The notes: a model not told the origin generated them from the letters alone. A stretch of DNA of 32,535 nt from Candidatus Enterenecus avicola (GCA_018715985.1 DVKO01000127.1:1-32535), one strand, 5' to 3'. Positions 1 through 7,437 are shown, counted from the stretch's first letter. Made by a program: numbers and translations.

Positions 1-63
1 GTGAACTCATTTGCCTCAGACAGCAAACAGAGATGCGTATAGGATGGATTCTATGTTTCAGCA

Positions 64-124
64 TCTGCATCTTTTATATGCAGAACGGAGGGAACAACGG
101 GATATCTCCCATTGTTCCCTCCGT
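64..124. repeat. Two abutting hairpins downstream of the flavoprotein gene
   Basis: Two inverted repeats lie back to back. The first has 7-base arms (TCTGCAT at 64-70, ATGCAGA at 78-84). The second has 13-base perfect arms (ACGGAGGGAACAA at 85-97, its complement at 112-124) and a further 4-bp inner stem (GGGA/TCCC). They lie 55 bases past the stop of the minus-strand flavoprotein gene, so they could end or stabilise its transcript. No U-rich tract follows on either strand, so a classical intrinsic terminator is not certain, and a dispersed palindromic repeat is possible. I see nothing else supportable in bases 1-178; the plus-strand reading frame there looks like a shadow of the flavoprotein gene. 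Confidence 0.6.
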
Positions 125-178
125 GTGTGTCATATGGAACCAGATATTGATACTATGAACGTACCATTTCCTATCATA

Positions 179-1078
179 TCATCCGATGCAGGCATGCACC
201 GCTGCCGTGGCACCGTCTGCCACAGCTGTGGCCACCTGGCGCACCTGCTTGACCCGTATATCACCCACAGCGTACACACCGGGAATCTGGGTCTCCATCC
301 ATTCGTTGACGGGGATGTATCCGTCTTGCAATTCCAACTGGGTGTACATCTGAGTATTGGGAACAGTTCCGGCGTAAACAAAGATGCCACATCCGGGGTC
401 CTCAACGGTTTTTACGGAGCCATCCAGCTCACTGCGGATATCCAACTGCTCCACCTGATTTTCTCCCCGGACAGCATGGAGACGGGCGTTGAGCATCAGC
501 TGAATGTTGGGTGTCTTTTTGACTTTTTCTCTGAACTCAGCAATGCAGCCTAGCTGAGGTTCAAAGTGGATGATCGTCACTTTTTTGGCAAGCCCAGCAA
601 GGTACAGTGCTTCCTTCACAGCGCCGTCGGCGCCGCCCACCACATACACATGTTTGCCAGCATAAGCGCAGCCATGTTGGGCAGCGTTCATGCCCATTCC
701 CTTGCCTGCCAGTATTTCTTCGCCGGGAATCCCCAACTTGCGCCCGGTGCTTCCTCCTGCCAAAATGAGCTTTTTACACTCATAGCTTTCCTTCTCTGTG
801 ACAACGGTTTTCACATCTCCCTGCATTTGAACCTGCTGCACAGTCTCCTGACGGATCTCCACTCCTGCATCTAAAGCCTGTTGCTTCATGCGCTGAGCAA
901 AGGTTTTGCCCGTCTCTCCAGGGACAATTCCAGCATAGTGGGTGACAGTGGAAACTTTTCCAATCAAGCCACCAACCTCGCCCTTTTCCAGCAACAAAAC
1001 GCTCTTGCCCCGGCTGACGCCATAAATACCCGCGCTGATGCCGGCGGGGCCGGCTCCCACAACAATGATGTCATACAT
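179..1078 (-). CDS. Thioredoxin-reductase-like FAD/NAD(P)H flavoprotein lacking the CxxC centre
   Basis: This 299-residue protein has the two-Rossmann layout of the thioredoxin reductase family. The FAD loop GAGPAG is at residues 8-13, the nucleotide-binding segment VVGGADGAVKEA is at about 146-157, and the C-terminal FAD motif AVGD precedes the last helix. True thioredoxin reductases carry CAxCD just before the second Rossmann fold; here the segment reads HGCAYAGK, leaving a lone Cys137 and losing roughly four or five residues. Dithiol reduction of thioredoxin by the usual route is therefore unlikely. It may be an NAD(P)H or ferredoxin-linked reductase of another substrate. The ATG follows AGAGGAG, and the gene begins 24 bases after the yeiH-like gene, so the two are probably co-transcribed. 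Family assignment is firm; the reaction is unknown. Confidence 0.85.
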   Translation of the reverse strand: MYDIIVVGAGPAGISAGIYGVSRGKSVLLLEKGEVGGLIGKVSTVTHYAGIVPGETGKTFAQRMKQQALDAGVEIRQETVQQVQMQGDVKTVVTEKESYECKKLILAGGSTGRKLGIPGEEILAGKGMGMNAAQHGCAYAGKHVYVVGGADGAVKEALYLAGLAKKVTIIHFEPQLGCIAEFREKVKKTPNIQLMLNARLHAVRGENQVEQLDIRSELDGSVKTVEDPGCGIFVYAGTVPNTQMYTQLELQDGYIPVNEWMETQIPGVYAVGDIRVKQVRQVATAVADGATAAVHACIG

Positions 1079-1102
1079 GATGATACGCTCCTCTCTATTC
1101 TA

Positions 1103-2134
1103 TTACACCAGGCCCATGGCAAATTGCAGGGCCAAACTCACGGCAGTGATGGCGATCCAACAGCAGGCACCCAGAGCAATGGGCTTTCCGCCGCTCTTGA
1201 CCAGCTTGACGATGTTGGTGTTCAAGCCGATGGCCGCCATGGCCAGAACAATCATGAACTTGCTTAGCTCCTTCAGAGGATTGAAAACCGAAGCGGAAAT
1301 GCCGTTGCTCACAGAAACCGTGGTGATCACAGAGGCGGCAATGAAGAACAGAATGAAGAAGGGGAAGATTTTGGACATCTGGATCTTGGCCTCCCCATTT
1401 CCTCTCTCCTTACGGGTGCGCACAAACGCCAGCACCAAGGTGATGGGGATAATGGCCAACGTACGGGTGAGCTTGACGGTCACGGCCTTGTCCAGGGTCT
1501 GGGTGCCCAGATGCCACATACTGTCCCAAGTGGCCGCAGTGGCTGTCACGGAAGAGGTGTCGTTGACTGCCGTTCCGGCAAAGATGCCAAACGCCTCGCC
1601 GGAAGCGGTATCAAAGCCAATCAGCTGGCCCAGTGTGGGAAAGATCAGGGCAGCCAGCACATTGAAGAAAAAGATCACTGAGATAGCCTGGGCCACCTCA
1701 TTCTCGTCCGCATCAATGACAGGAGCAGTGGCTGCAATGGCGGAGCCGCCGCAGATGGAGGAACCCACTCCCACCAGAGTGGCGATCTTCCCGGGGATGT
1801 TCATGGCTCGGCTGAGAACAAAGGCCACCACAAGAGACACCGTGATGGTGCAGAGGATGATGGGCAGAGACTGACGTCCCGTATGGATCACCACATTCAG
1901 ATCCATACCGAACCCCAACAGGACAACCGCCCATTGCAGCACCTTTTTGGAGACAAACTTAATGCCGCTGTCCACGGGGTCCCGCCATTTCCACACCAGC
2001 GTGACCACCATACCTGCCAAAATCGCAATCACCGCACCGCCAATGATGGGGAACGCTTTCCCCAAGAACCAGGAGGGCACGGCAATGGCCAGGCAGAGCA
2101 GAATCCCATACCCATTCTTTTTGATAAACTGCAA
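1103..2134 (-). CDS. YeiH/UPF0324 family putative sulfate exporter-type membrane protein
   Basis: The 343-residue protein is almost entirely hydrophobic, with about ten membrane segments starting within the first 15 residues. It matches the YeiH (UPF0324, putative sulfate exporter) family through segments such as [39 protein letters not shown] and AAIGLNTN. Length is normal for the family. The substrate is not established for most members; anion or sulfur-compound export is the usual guess. It diverges from a LysR-type regulator, the arrangement also seen for E. coli yeiH/yeiE, so it is probably controlled by that regulator. It is the first gene of a two-gene unit with the flavoprotein downstream, which suggests a redox or sulfur-related task (inference). 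Confidence 0.9.
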   Translation of the reverse strand: MQFIKKNGYGILLCLAIAVPSWFLGKAFPIIGGAVIAILAGMVVTLVWKWRDPVDSGIKFVSKKVLQWAVVLLGFGMDLNVVIHTGRQSLPIILCTITVSLVVAFVLSRAMNIPGKIATLVGVGSSICGGSAIAATAPVIDADENEVAQAISVIFFFNVLAALIFPTLGQLIGFDTASGEAFGIFAGTAVNDTSSVTATAATWDSMWHLGTQTLDKAVTVKLTRTLAIIPITLVLAFVRTRKERGNGEAKIQMSKIFPFFILFFIAASVITTVSVSNGISASVFNPLKELSKFMIVLAMAAIGLNTNIVKLVKSGGKPIALGACCWIAITAVSLALQFAMGLV

Positions 2135-2182
2135 AGTTATTCCACCTTTCTCTCTTGTTTCCTGTCTTTGTTGTTCTTGTGC

Positions 2183-2211
2183 ATTATACTCCCTGGAAAC
2201 GAAAAAATAAA
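2183..2211 (-). promoter_or_regulatory. Candidate promoter of the yeiH-like/flavoprotein unit
   Basis: Reading the minus strand, a perfect TATAAT occupies 2188-2183, about 45 bases before the yeiH-like start. The region 17 bases upstream (2211-2206) reads TTTATT, a poor -35. Such a promoter often needs an activator, and the candidate LysR operator at 2215-2238 lies immediately upstream, where a LysR-type activator would bind. Confidence 0.55.
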
Positions 2212-2214
2212 ATT

Positions 2215-2238
2215 ATTTATCTTGATATGTGGATAAAT
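2215..2238. promoter_or_regulatory. Candidate LysR operator (perfect inverted repeat)
   Basis: ATTTATC at 2215-2221 and GATAAAT at 2232-2238 form a perfect inverted repeat with a 10-base spacer. It lies just upstream of the minus-strand promoter and overlaps the -35 box of the plus-strand LysR promoter. LysR regulators typically bind AT-rich interrupted palindromes in such positions, activating the divergent gene and repressing themselves. Assignment to this regulator is inferred from position. Confidence 0.5.
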
Positions 2239-2250
2239 TTTCGTTATGAT
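2222..2250 (+). promoter_or_regulatory. Sigma-A type promoter of the LysR gene
   Basis: TTGATA at 2222-2227 and TATGAT at 2245-2250 are separated by 17 bases. The start site would fall near 2257, downstream of the upstream ATG at 2246, which therefore cannot be the translation start. This supports the GTG at 2288 as the regulator's start codon. Confidence 0.7.
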
Positions 2251-2287
2251 GGGGAGGAACAACCAACGGGATGGGAGCGTGGCTGGC

Positions 2288-3202
2288 GTGCTGGATTTTC
2301 GCATTCAAACCTTTTTAAGTGTGTGTCGCAACATGAGCTTCACCGCCGCCTCGGAGGAACTGCACATCACCCAGCCTGCCGTCTCGCAGCACATTCGATA
2401 CTTGGAAAAAGCCTACGGCTGTCCCCTGTTCATCCGGGATGGAAAGCGGGTTTCCCTGACCCCCGCAGGGGAAGTGCTTCTGCACACCATGGGCTCCCTG
2501 CAAAACGACCACCTGGCTCTGGTCCGTCGAATGCAGGAGGCAGGCGGAACCAAAAAAACTCTGACCTTTGGTGTGACCCTGACCATTGGCGAGTATGCTA
2601 TCCTCCCTGCCCTGGCCCAATATCTCAAGGAGCACCCCGACATCAACGTACAGGTGCGCTACGGCAACACCCACACTCTGGTGGACCTGCTTCACGAGGG
2701 GAAAATCGACTTTGCCCTGGTAGAGGGCTATGTGCCCATGGATGACTTTGATACCCTGGTGGACCGGATGGAGCCATATCTTCCCGTATGTGCCAAGGGC
2801 CATGTGTTTCAAAAGCCCGTGTCTACCTTAAAAGATCTGTTGGGCGAGCGCCTGCTCATTCGGGAGGAGGGATCCGGTACGCGGGAGATCCTGGAAAAGT
2901 ACCTCTCCGCCCTCAACCTCAGCCTCGCCGACTTCACCCACTACGCCCAGGTGGAAAATATGCACAGCATTGTAGGGCTATTGCTGCGTGACTGCGGGAT
3001 CACTTTCCTCTATCAGGCCGCGGTGCAAGACCTGCTCCAGCAAGGGCTGGTGGAGATCATCCCCATCTCTGACTTCCAGATGCACCATGAATTCACCTTC
3101 ATCTGGAACAAAAACAGTTGTTTTGCCGGGGAATATCGGGACATCTGTCGCCAACTGCACAGTGCAGACGCACGCTCTCTTGACGAGCTCCCCCTGCCGT
3201 GA
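2288..3202 (+). CDS. LysR-family transcriptional regulator (YeiE/CysL-like)
   Basis: The 304-residue protein has an N-terminal winged helix-turn-helix (about residues 1-60) with the family signature SFTAASEELHITQPAVSQHI. A substrate-binding-like effector domain follows (about 90-295). I start it at GTG 2288, which gives the usual VLDFRIQTF beginning and has GGGAG 10 bases upstream; the in-frame ATG at 2246 lies inside the -10 box. It diverges from the yeiH-like gene with a palindromic operator candidate between them, so autoregulation and control of the exporter unit are likely. YeiE and CysL relatives respond to sulfur compounds, but the inducer cannot be read from this sequence. The ZIP and cytidine deaminase genes follow closely and may share its transcript. 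Confidence 0.9.
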   Translation: MLDFRIQTFLSVCRNMSFTAASEELHITQPAVSQHIRYLEKAYGCPLFIRDGKRVSLTPAGEVLLHTMGSLQNDHLALVRRMQEAGGTKKTLTFGVTLTIGEYAILPALAQYLKEHPDINVQVRYGNTHTLVDLLHEGKIDFALVEGYVPMDDFDTLVDRMEPYLPVCAKGHVFQKPVSTLKDLLGERLLIREEGSGTREILEKYLSALNLSLADFTHYAQVENMHSIVGLLLRDCGITFLYQAAVQDLLQQGLVEIIPISDFQMHHEFTFIWNKNSCFAGEYRDICRQLHSADARSLDELPLP

Positions 3203-3246
3203 TACCATTGTCCGTAGCGCAACCATACCAGCAAAGGAGCTTTATC

Positions 3247-4044
3247 ATGCAATCCCAAATCCTCTTTCTTGTCCTTCTCTCCGCAGCCACCGGCGTGGGT
3301 GGCCTGGCCCTGGGCGGGCTGCTGGCCCTTCTGCTCAAGCGAGAGTCCCCCAAAGGCACCAGTCTGCTGCTGAGCTTCACCGCCGGACTGATGCTGTGTA
3401 TTGTCTGCTTTGATATGATTCCCGAGGCCATGGAGCAGGTGGAACAGCTTTACGTTCCTCCTGTTTGTCTTGTACTGGGTTTTCTCATCACTTTCGCCCT
3501 CAACGCTTGGATCGACAAAAGCATGCACCATGAAGACCACCATCACCCCCACCACTGTGCCTGTGGCCACCACGATTTGAAGACAGCTGGATTTGTGCTG
3601 GCTGCCGCAGTGGCTCTGCACAATATGCCGGTGGGCATGGCAGTGGGCACCACGGTGGCGGTACAGGGCATCTGCTACGCCAGCCTGCTCACCGCTGTCA
3701 CCATCGCCTTCCACAACATTCCTGAGGGCATGAGCATCGCCGTCCCCCTTCTTCACGACGGTTCCAAGCCCTTTTCTGCCATCGGCGTTGCCGCCCTCAG
3801 CGGCGCTCCCACGGTTCTGGGTGCTCTGCTGGGCTACTTTATCGGCAACCAGACCCCTCTGGCCCTGTCCGTGGCCATGAGCATCGCCGGAGGCGCCATG
3901 CTGTATGTGGTGTTCTTTGAACTGCTCCCCGAGGCTTACCAGCAGTGGCGGTCCAAGTGGGCCATTCTGGCCACCATCATTGGCTTTGCCCTGGGCCTGC
4001 TCCTCATCTCCAGCCATCTGCACATTCACGTCCATCCCTTCTGA
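3247..4044 (+). CDS. ZIP-family divalent metal transporter
   Basis: The 265-residue membrane protein has about eight predicted segments and the paired ZIP metal-site motifs: HNMP at 125-128 and HNIPEG at 156-161. Between the third and fourth segments lies a short His/Asp-rich cytoplasmic loop (about residues 94-110) with eight or nine histidines and two cysteines, the usual metal-sensing or metal-handling loop of the family. It should import Zn, Fe, Mn or similar ions across the cytoplasmic membrane; specificity is not readable. I use ATG 3247 because AAAGGAG sits eight bases before it, rather than the ATG at 3199 inside the end of the LysR gene. The cytidine deaminase gene begins 21 bases downstream. 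Confidence 0.92.
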   Translation: MQSQILFLVLLSAATGVGGLALGGLLALLLKRESPKGTSLLLSFTAGLMLCIVCFDMIPEAMEQVEQLYVPPVCLVLGFLITFALNAWIDKSMHHEDHHHPHHCACGHHDLKTAGFVLAAAVALHNMPVGMAVGTTVAVQGICYASLLTAVTIAFHNIPEGMSIAVPLLHDGSKPFSAIGVAALSGAPTVLGALLGYFIGNQTPLALSVAMSIAGGAMLYVVFFELLPEAYQQWRSKWAILATIIGFALGLLLISSHLHIHVHPF

Positions 4045-4065
4045 TCCCAGAAAGGCGGTAAAAGT

Positions 4066-4470
4066 ATGACGGATCTCGAACTGGTGTCCCTGGCCCACAC
4101 CATGCTGGAGCGGGCCTACGCCCCCTATTCTCACTTTCCGGTGGGTGCAGCCCTGCTGTGCCGGGACGGACAGGTCTTTACCGGGTGCAACGTGGAAAAC
4201 GCCGCCTATGGTCAATGCCTGTGTGCGGAGCGCACAGCGCTGGTGAAGGCGGTCAGCGAGGGCCATACCAGCGACCTGGACACGCTGGCAGTGATCTCTC
4301 GGGGAGACGAATTTTGTTGGCCCTGCGGCGCCTGCCGTCAAATGCTGTACGAATTTCAGCCCAACCTGCGCATCTTGGTGGCCCGAAGTGATCAGAGCTA
4401 CAAGGAAGTCACGCTGGATCAGTTGATGCCCCACGGCTTTGGCCCCAAGCATTTGAAAGAATTTCAATGA
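4066..4470 (+). CDS. cdd: Cytidine deaminase
   Basis: This 134-residue protein is the small homotetrameric type of cytidine/deoxycytidine deaminase, converting cytidine to uridine in pyrimidine salvage. Zinc ligands and the catalytic acid are visible: CAE at 53-55 (Cys53, Glu55) and PCGACRQ at 86-92 (Cys87, Cys90). The nucleoside-binding stretch NVENAAYG precedes them. Length is normal. The ATG follows AAAGGCGG and sits 21 bases after the ZIP gene, so the two are probably co-transcribed. A strong hairpin follows the stop codon. Confidence 0.97.
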   Translation: MTDLELVSLAHTMLERAYAPYSHFPVGAALLCRDGQVFTGCNVENAAYGQCLCAERTALVKAVSEGHTSDLDTLAVISRGDEFCWPCGACRQMLYEFQPNLRILVARSDQSYKEVTLDQLMPHGFGPKHLKEFQ

Positions 4471-4476
4471 ATGCAT

Positions 4477-4528
4477 AAACCTCCTTTCCCCTGCCCATAC
4501 TACCAGTGGCAGAGAAAAGGAGGTTTTT
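4477..4528 (+). terminator. Hairpin after cdd whose 3' arm contains the next gene's ribosome binding site
   Basis: Arms at 4477-4495 and 4508-4526 pair over 19 positions with two C-A mismatches and a 12-base loop, ending in a run of five T. It looks like the intrinsic terminator of cdd. The 3' arm also contains AAAAGGAGG (4515-4523), the Shine-Dalgarno sequence of the gene starting at 4532. On read-through transcripts the hairpin would hide that site. Confidence 0.7.
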
Positions 4529-4531
4529 CAC

Positions 4532-4756
4532 GTGTTTTTAGACAAATTAGCCTTGTCCCTGGCCATCATCGGAGGTTTGAACTGGGGTACCATCGGCCTT
4601 TTCAACTTTGACCTGGTGGCACTCATCTGTGGTGGCTCCGGCACCTGGCTGGCCCGTACCATCTACGCGCTGGTGGGCATCGCTGCCATCTGGTGCGTCA
4701 CCCTGCTGTTCCGGCCCACGGATCACCAGCACAACAGCCAAACCTATCACGGATAA
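4532..4756 (+). CDS. DUF378 family small membrane protein
   Basis: The 74-residue protein has two membrane segments (about 4-30 and 40-60) and the hallmark DUF378 stretch IGGLNWGTIGLFNFDLV. The family is widespread in Firmicutes and has no established function. The start is GTG at 4532, eight bases after AAAGGAGG; that site lies in the 3' arm of the upstream hairpin. The C-terminal tail is short and polar. A bidirectional terminator follows. Confidence 0.9.
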   Translation: MFLDKLALSLAIIGGLNWGTIGLFNFDLVALICGGSGTWLARTIYALVGIAAIWCVTLLFRPTDHQHNSQTYHG

Positions 4757-4763
4757 CTCCGAT

Positions 4764-4799
4764 AAAAATTCCTCGGTGCAAACCGGGGAATTTTTATTT
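4764..4799. terminator. Bidirectional terminator between the DUF378 and phosphodiesterase genes
   Basis: Arms at 4764-4776 and 4783-4795 pair over 13 positions with one G-T wobble and a six-base loop. A-rich and T-rich ends give U tracts in both directions. The right arm overlaps the stop codon of the minus-strand phosphodiesterase gene, so it serves both converging genes. Confidence 0.85.
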
Positions 4800-5252
4800 C
4801 AACTCCAGATTGATGCTTCCATCTTGGGCGTGGATGACCCCGTACCCCTCACGGGCACGGCACCCACCCACCGTTCCTGGATTCATCAGGTAAATTCCCT
4901 GGCGATACACCACCTTGGCCAGGTGGGTGTGGCCAAAACAGATGACATTCACCTGCCGGTTCAATCCCTCTTGGAGCAACTCGTCCAATCCGCTTTTTAC
5001 ATATTGCAGGTGCCCATGGGTCAGGAGGAACCGGACACCTTCCAGCTCCACCACCCGTAAGTCGGGTGCCTTTCCCCAATCACAGTTGCCCCGTACCAGG
5101 TCCATGGGTACATCCGGGTACAGAGAGGCCAGCTCCTGCCCATCCCGATAATGGTCACCTAGGAAAAACACATGGTGGGGACGTTCCAACTCCATGGCCT
5201 CCACCATCTTGCCCATGGAGCCATGAGAGTCGGAAAATACTAGTATTTTCAT
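4794..5252 (-). CDS. YfcE/MJ0936-type metallophosphoesterase
   Basis: The 152-residue protein has every metal-binding block of the small calcineurin-like phosphodiesterases: SDSHG (residues 7-11), GDHYRD, RGNCD, THGH and GHTH. It probably cleaves phosphodiester bonds with Mn or Ni ions in the cytoplasm; the physiological substrate of these proteins is largely unknown. Length is typical. I start at the ATG at 5252 because AAAGGTG lies six bases upstream and itself overlaps the alternative in-frame GTG at 5261. It diverges from the three-gene cluster starting at 5333. Confidence 0.93.
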   Translation of the reverse strand: MKILVFSDSHGSMGKMVEAMELERPHHVFFLGDHYRDGQELASLYPDVPMDLVRGNCDWGKAPDLRVVELEGVRFLLTHGHLQYVKSGLDELLQEGLNRQVNVICFGHTHLAKVVYRQGIYLMNPGTVGGCRAREGYGVIHAQDGSINLELK

Positions 5253-5279
5253 GGTAGTCACCTTTTCTCTGTTTACTCA

Positions 5280-5286
5280 TATAATA
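5280..5286. promoter_or_regulatory. Shared AT-rich -10 region between divergent genes
   Basis: In the 80-base gap between the phosphodiesterase (minus) and the 5333 gene (plus), TATAAT at 5280-5285 reads plus and the overlapping 5286-5281 reads TATTAT on the minus strand. I find no convincing -35 box for either, so this is a weak call. Confidence 0.3.
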
Positions 5287-5332
5287 GGAACAGGCGAGCC
5301 CAGTACGCTCCCCTGCGATAGGAGGAATTCCC

Positions 5333-5599
5333 ATGGCCAACTTGGATGGACTGCTTCACAACAAGCAGGCAGCGCACCTGCTCTCCGACCAGAAGAAGCT
5401 GGAGCAGCTGCGCAACGCCCCGGAAACTCAACAGCTGTTCACCATGCTCCGGGAGAATACCGGGGGCGATTTGGAACAGGCGGCCAACCACGCCGCCAAA
5501 GGGGATGCCGCCCCCCTGATTTCCGCCATACGTGCCCTGATGCGGGATCCGCAAGGGGCCAAATTGATGGAGAAAATGAAACAGCATCTCAACGAGTGA
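5333..5599 (+). CDS. Hypothetical small soluble protein, first of a three-gene cluster
   Basis: I do not recognise this 88-residue protein. It is largely helical, charged and has no membrane segment or signal peptide. It contains a region (residues 17-43) rich in Gln, Leu and Glu resembling the start of the protein from the next gene (both carry a pattern around N-x-P-x-x-x-x-x-x-x-x-L). AGGAGG is seven bases before the ATG at 5333. The next gene starts 17 bases after its stop, with its own strong ribosome site, so they are a transcriptional unit. Function unknown. Confidence 0.75.
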   Translation: MANLDGLLHNKQAAHLLSDQKKLEQLRNAPETQQLFTMLRENTGGDLEQAANHAAKGDAAPLISAIRALMRDPQGAKLMEKMKQHLNE

Positions 5600-5616
5600 A
5601 AAAAGGAGGTGAGCCA

Positions 5617-6021
5617 ATGGCGGAATGGGAAGAAAAATTGGAGGGCATCCTCTCCAACCCCCAGGCCATGGAGCAGATCATGGCTCTGGCAAAATCCTTG
5701 GAAGGTGACAACACCCAACAAGGCACCCCTTCTCCGACTCCGGCGGCTCCCACCTCCCCTCCGCCCGCCGGGCCGGACCTGTCGGGACTGCTCAGCGGCG
5801 TGGGAAAGCTGGACCCCAAGCTGCTCTCCATGGCGGCAAAGTTCATGGGGCAGATGGGGAGGCAAGACGACCGGCGTACCGCACTGCTCCAGGCCCTGCG
5901 CCCCTTTGTCAAGCCGGAGCGGTATGCGAAGCTGGACAAAGCCATCCAAATTGCCAAGCTGTCTGTGCTCATCCGCAGCGGCCTGGAGCTCTTCCGATCA
6001 AAGGAGGATTCCCATGTATAG
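5617..6021 (+). CDS. Hypothetical protein with Pro-rich linker, second of the cluster
   Basis: I do not recognise this 134-residue protein. It has a short helical N-terminus (1-30), a low-complexity Pro/Thr/Ser linker (about 35-57) and a helical C-terminal half (about 58-125) with the stretch LLQALRPFVKPERYAKLDKA. No membrane segments are visible. The ATG at 5617 follows AAAGGAGGTGA. Its last eight bases overlap the start of the next gene, so translation of the two is probably coupled, suggesting the two proteins work together. Confidence 0.75.
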   Translation: MAEWEEKLEGILSNPQAMEQIMALAKSLEGDNTQQGTPSPTPAAPTSPPPAGPDLSGLLSGVGKLDPKLLSMAAKFMGQMGRQDDRRTALLQALRPFVKPERYAKLDKAIQIAKLSVLIRSGLELFRSKEDSHV

Positions 6022-6331
6022 TCACTACTTATCCGACGATGATTGGATGGTGCTGGACGATTCTCCCACGCAAGAGCCGCACCCGCAGGCGCCGATGAGC
6101 AGCCAGCCCCCACACACCGGTTCTTCCGTCTTACAGGAATTGTCCGGAGGGATTTCTCAGCTTCTGGGCGGGGTCACCAAGCACTTCTCTTTGGAGCACA
6201 TTGATACCGGCGACATTCTCCTGGTACTCATCCTGCTATTTCTCTTTATAGAGGGGGACAATCTGGAACTGGTCATCACCCTGGGTCTTATGCTCCTGTT
6301 GGGGCTGGGGGATGACGAGGAACAGGAGTAG
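6014..6331 (+). CDS. Hypothetical small protein with C-terminal hydrophobic hairpin, third of the cluster
   Basis: This 105-residue protein has an acidic, Pro-rich N-terminal half and two short hydrophobic stretches (about 66-79 and 84-99) separated by the acidic turn EGDN. It ends in a run of acidic residues (DDEEQE). It may be a membrane hairpin or a self-assembling hydrophobic tail. AAAGGAGG lies six bases before the ATG, inside the previous gene. It ends four bases from the stop of the converging trpS, with no obvious terminator. Function unknown; a role in sporulation or the envelope is only a guess. Confidence 0.75.
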   Translation: MYSHYLSDDDWMVLDDSPTQEPHPQAPMSSQPPHTGSSVLQELSGGISQLLGGVTKHFSLEHIDTGDILLVLILLFLFIEGDNLELVITLGLMLLLGLGDDEEQE

Positions 6332-6335
6332 CGCC

Positions 6336-7349
6336 TTACAGCGCCACAAATCCCACTTTTTTATACACCTTCCGCAGGGTCTTCTGGGCCACGCGGGAGG
6401 CTTTTTCTGCTCCGGCACGGTACACACTCTCCAGATACGCCTTGTCTGCCATCATGCGGGTGGCCTCCTCCCGGATGGGCCGCAGGCACTCCACCACGGC
6501 CTCGCCCACAGCGGGCTTAAACACGCCGTAGCCCTGTCCGTCAAACTCCCGCTCGATGTCTGCATAAGACTTTCCAGTTACTGCGGCGTAAATGTTCATC
6601 AGGTTTGCCACCCCGGGCTTGTGTTCCGGATCGTAGCGCACGCAGTTCTCCCGGTCGCTGTCTGTGATGGCCCGCTTAAACTGCTTCATGATGACGGCGG
6701 GATCGTCCATGAGGCACACCCGGCCGGTGTCCTCATTCTCAGACTTGGACATCTTGGCCTCAGGGTTGGTCAAAGACATGATGCGGGCGCCCACCTTGGG
6801 AATGTAGGGCTCCGGCATCTTAAATACATCCCCATAAATGCCGTTGAAGCGCTGGACAATGTTGCGGGTCAGCTCCACGTGCTGCTTCTGATCCTCTCCC
6901 ACGGGCACATAGTCGGGCTGATAGAGAAGAATATCAGCGGCCATCAGCGAGGGATAGGTAAACAGACCGCCGTTGATATTGTCTGCGTTTTTGGCAGCCT
7001 TATCCTTAAACTGGGTCATCCGGGACAACTCTCCAAACATGGCATAGCAGTTGAGCACCCACCCCAGTTCCGCGTGCTGGTGAACGTGGGACTGAATGAA
7101 CAGGGTGTTCTTCTCCGGGTCCAGGCCGCAGGCGATGTATTGCGCCAGCTGCTCCAGAGTACGCCGACGCAAATCGGCGGGGTTCTGCCGCACTGTAATG
7201 GAGTGCAGATCTGCCATAAAGTAATAACAATCAAACTCCTCGGCTCGGGCAGCCCAATTCTTAATGGCACCCAGATAGGAGCCCAGGGTCAGATCTCCGC
7301 TGGGCTTAATGCCGGAGAGCATTACTTTCTTTTCTGTTTGCTGTTGCAT
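6336..7349 (-). CDS. trpS: Tryptophanyl-tRNA synthetase
   Basis: The 337-residue class I synthetase charges tRNA-Trp. The adenylate-site motif appears as PSGDLTLGSYLGA near the N-terminus, with KMSKS in the segment EAKMSKSENED. Length and the MQQQTEKKVMLSGIKPSG beginning are normal for the family. The reading frame is open for 71 more codons upstream, but those codons lie across the promoter (7438-7466) and are not conserved-looking, so I start at ATG 7349. The approximately 80-base leader contains no T-box motif and no Trp-codon leader peptide, so control by tRNA is not evident. Confidence 0.96.
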   Translation of the reverse strand: MQQQTEKKVMLSGIKPSGDLTLGSYLGAIKNWAARAEEFDCYYFMADLHSITVRQNPADLRRRTLEQLAQYIACGLDPEKNTLFIQSHVHQHAELGWVLNCYAMFGELSRMTQFKDKAAKNADNINGGLFTYPSLMAADILLYQPDYVPVGEDQKQHVELTRNIVQRFNGIYGDVFKMPEPYIPKVGARIMSLTNPEAKMSKSENEDTGRVCLMDDPAVIMKQFKRAITDSDRENCVRYDPEHKPGVANLMNIYAAVTGKSYADIEREFDGQGYGVFKPAVGEAVVECLRPIREEATRMMADKAYLESVYRAGAEKASRVAQKTLRKVYKKVGFVAL

Positions 7350-7437
7350 ATGTTTCACAACCTTTGCGCATTTTTCCCAAACAGACGCCCATTTGGACAC
7401 AAAATAAGAAAAATTCCAGCTGGTCGCTGCTCTATGG

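Noticed and set aside
3013-4476. Minus-strand reading frame of 487 codons across the ZIP and cdd genes
   Set aside because: It lies opposite two clear genes, has odd composition and no recognisable domain.
5251-5616. Long upstream extension of the 5617 gene
   Set aside because: The upstream part overlaps the 5333 gene in another frame; the ATG at 5617 has an excellent ribosome site.
7350-7437. T-box riboswitch or Trp leader peptide before trpS
   Set aside because: The leader is only about 80 bases, lacks the conserved T-box sequence and has no short frame with Trp codons.
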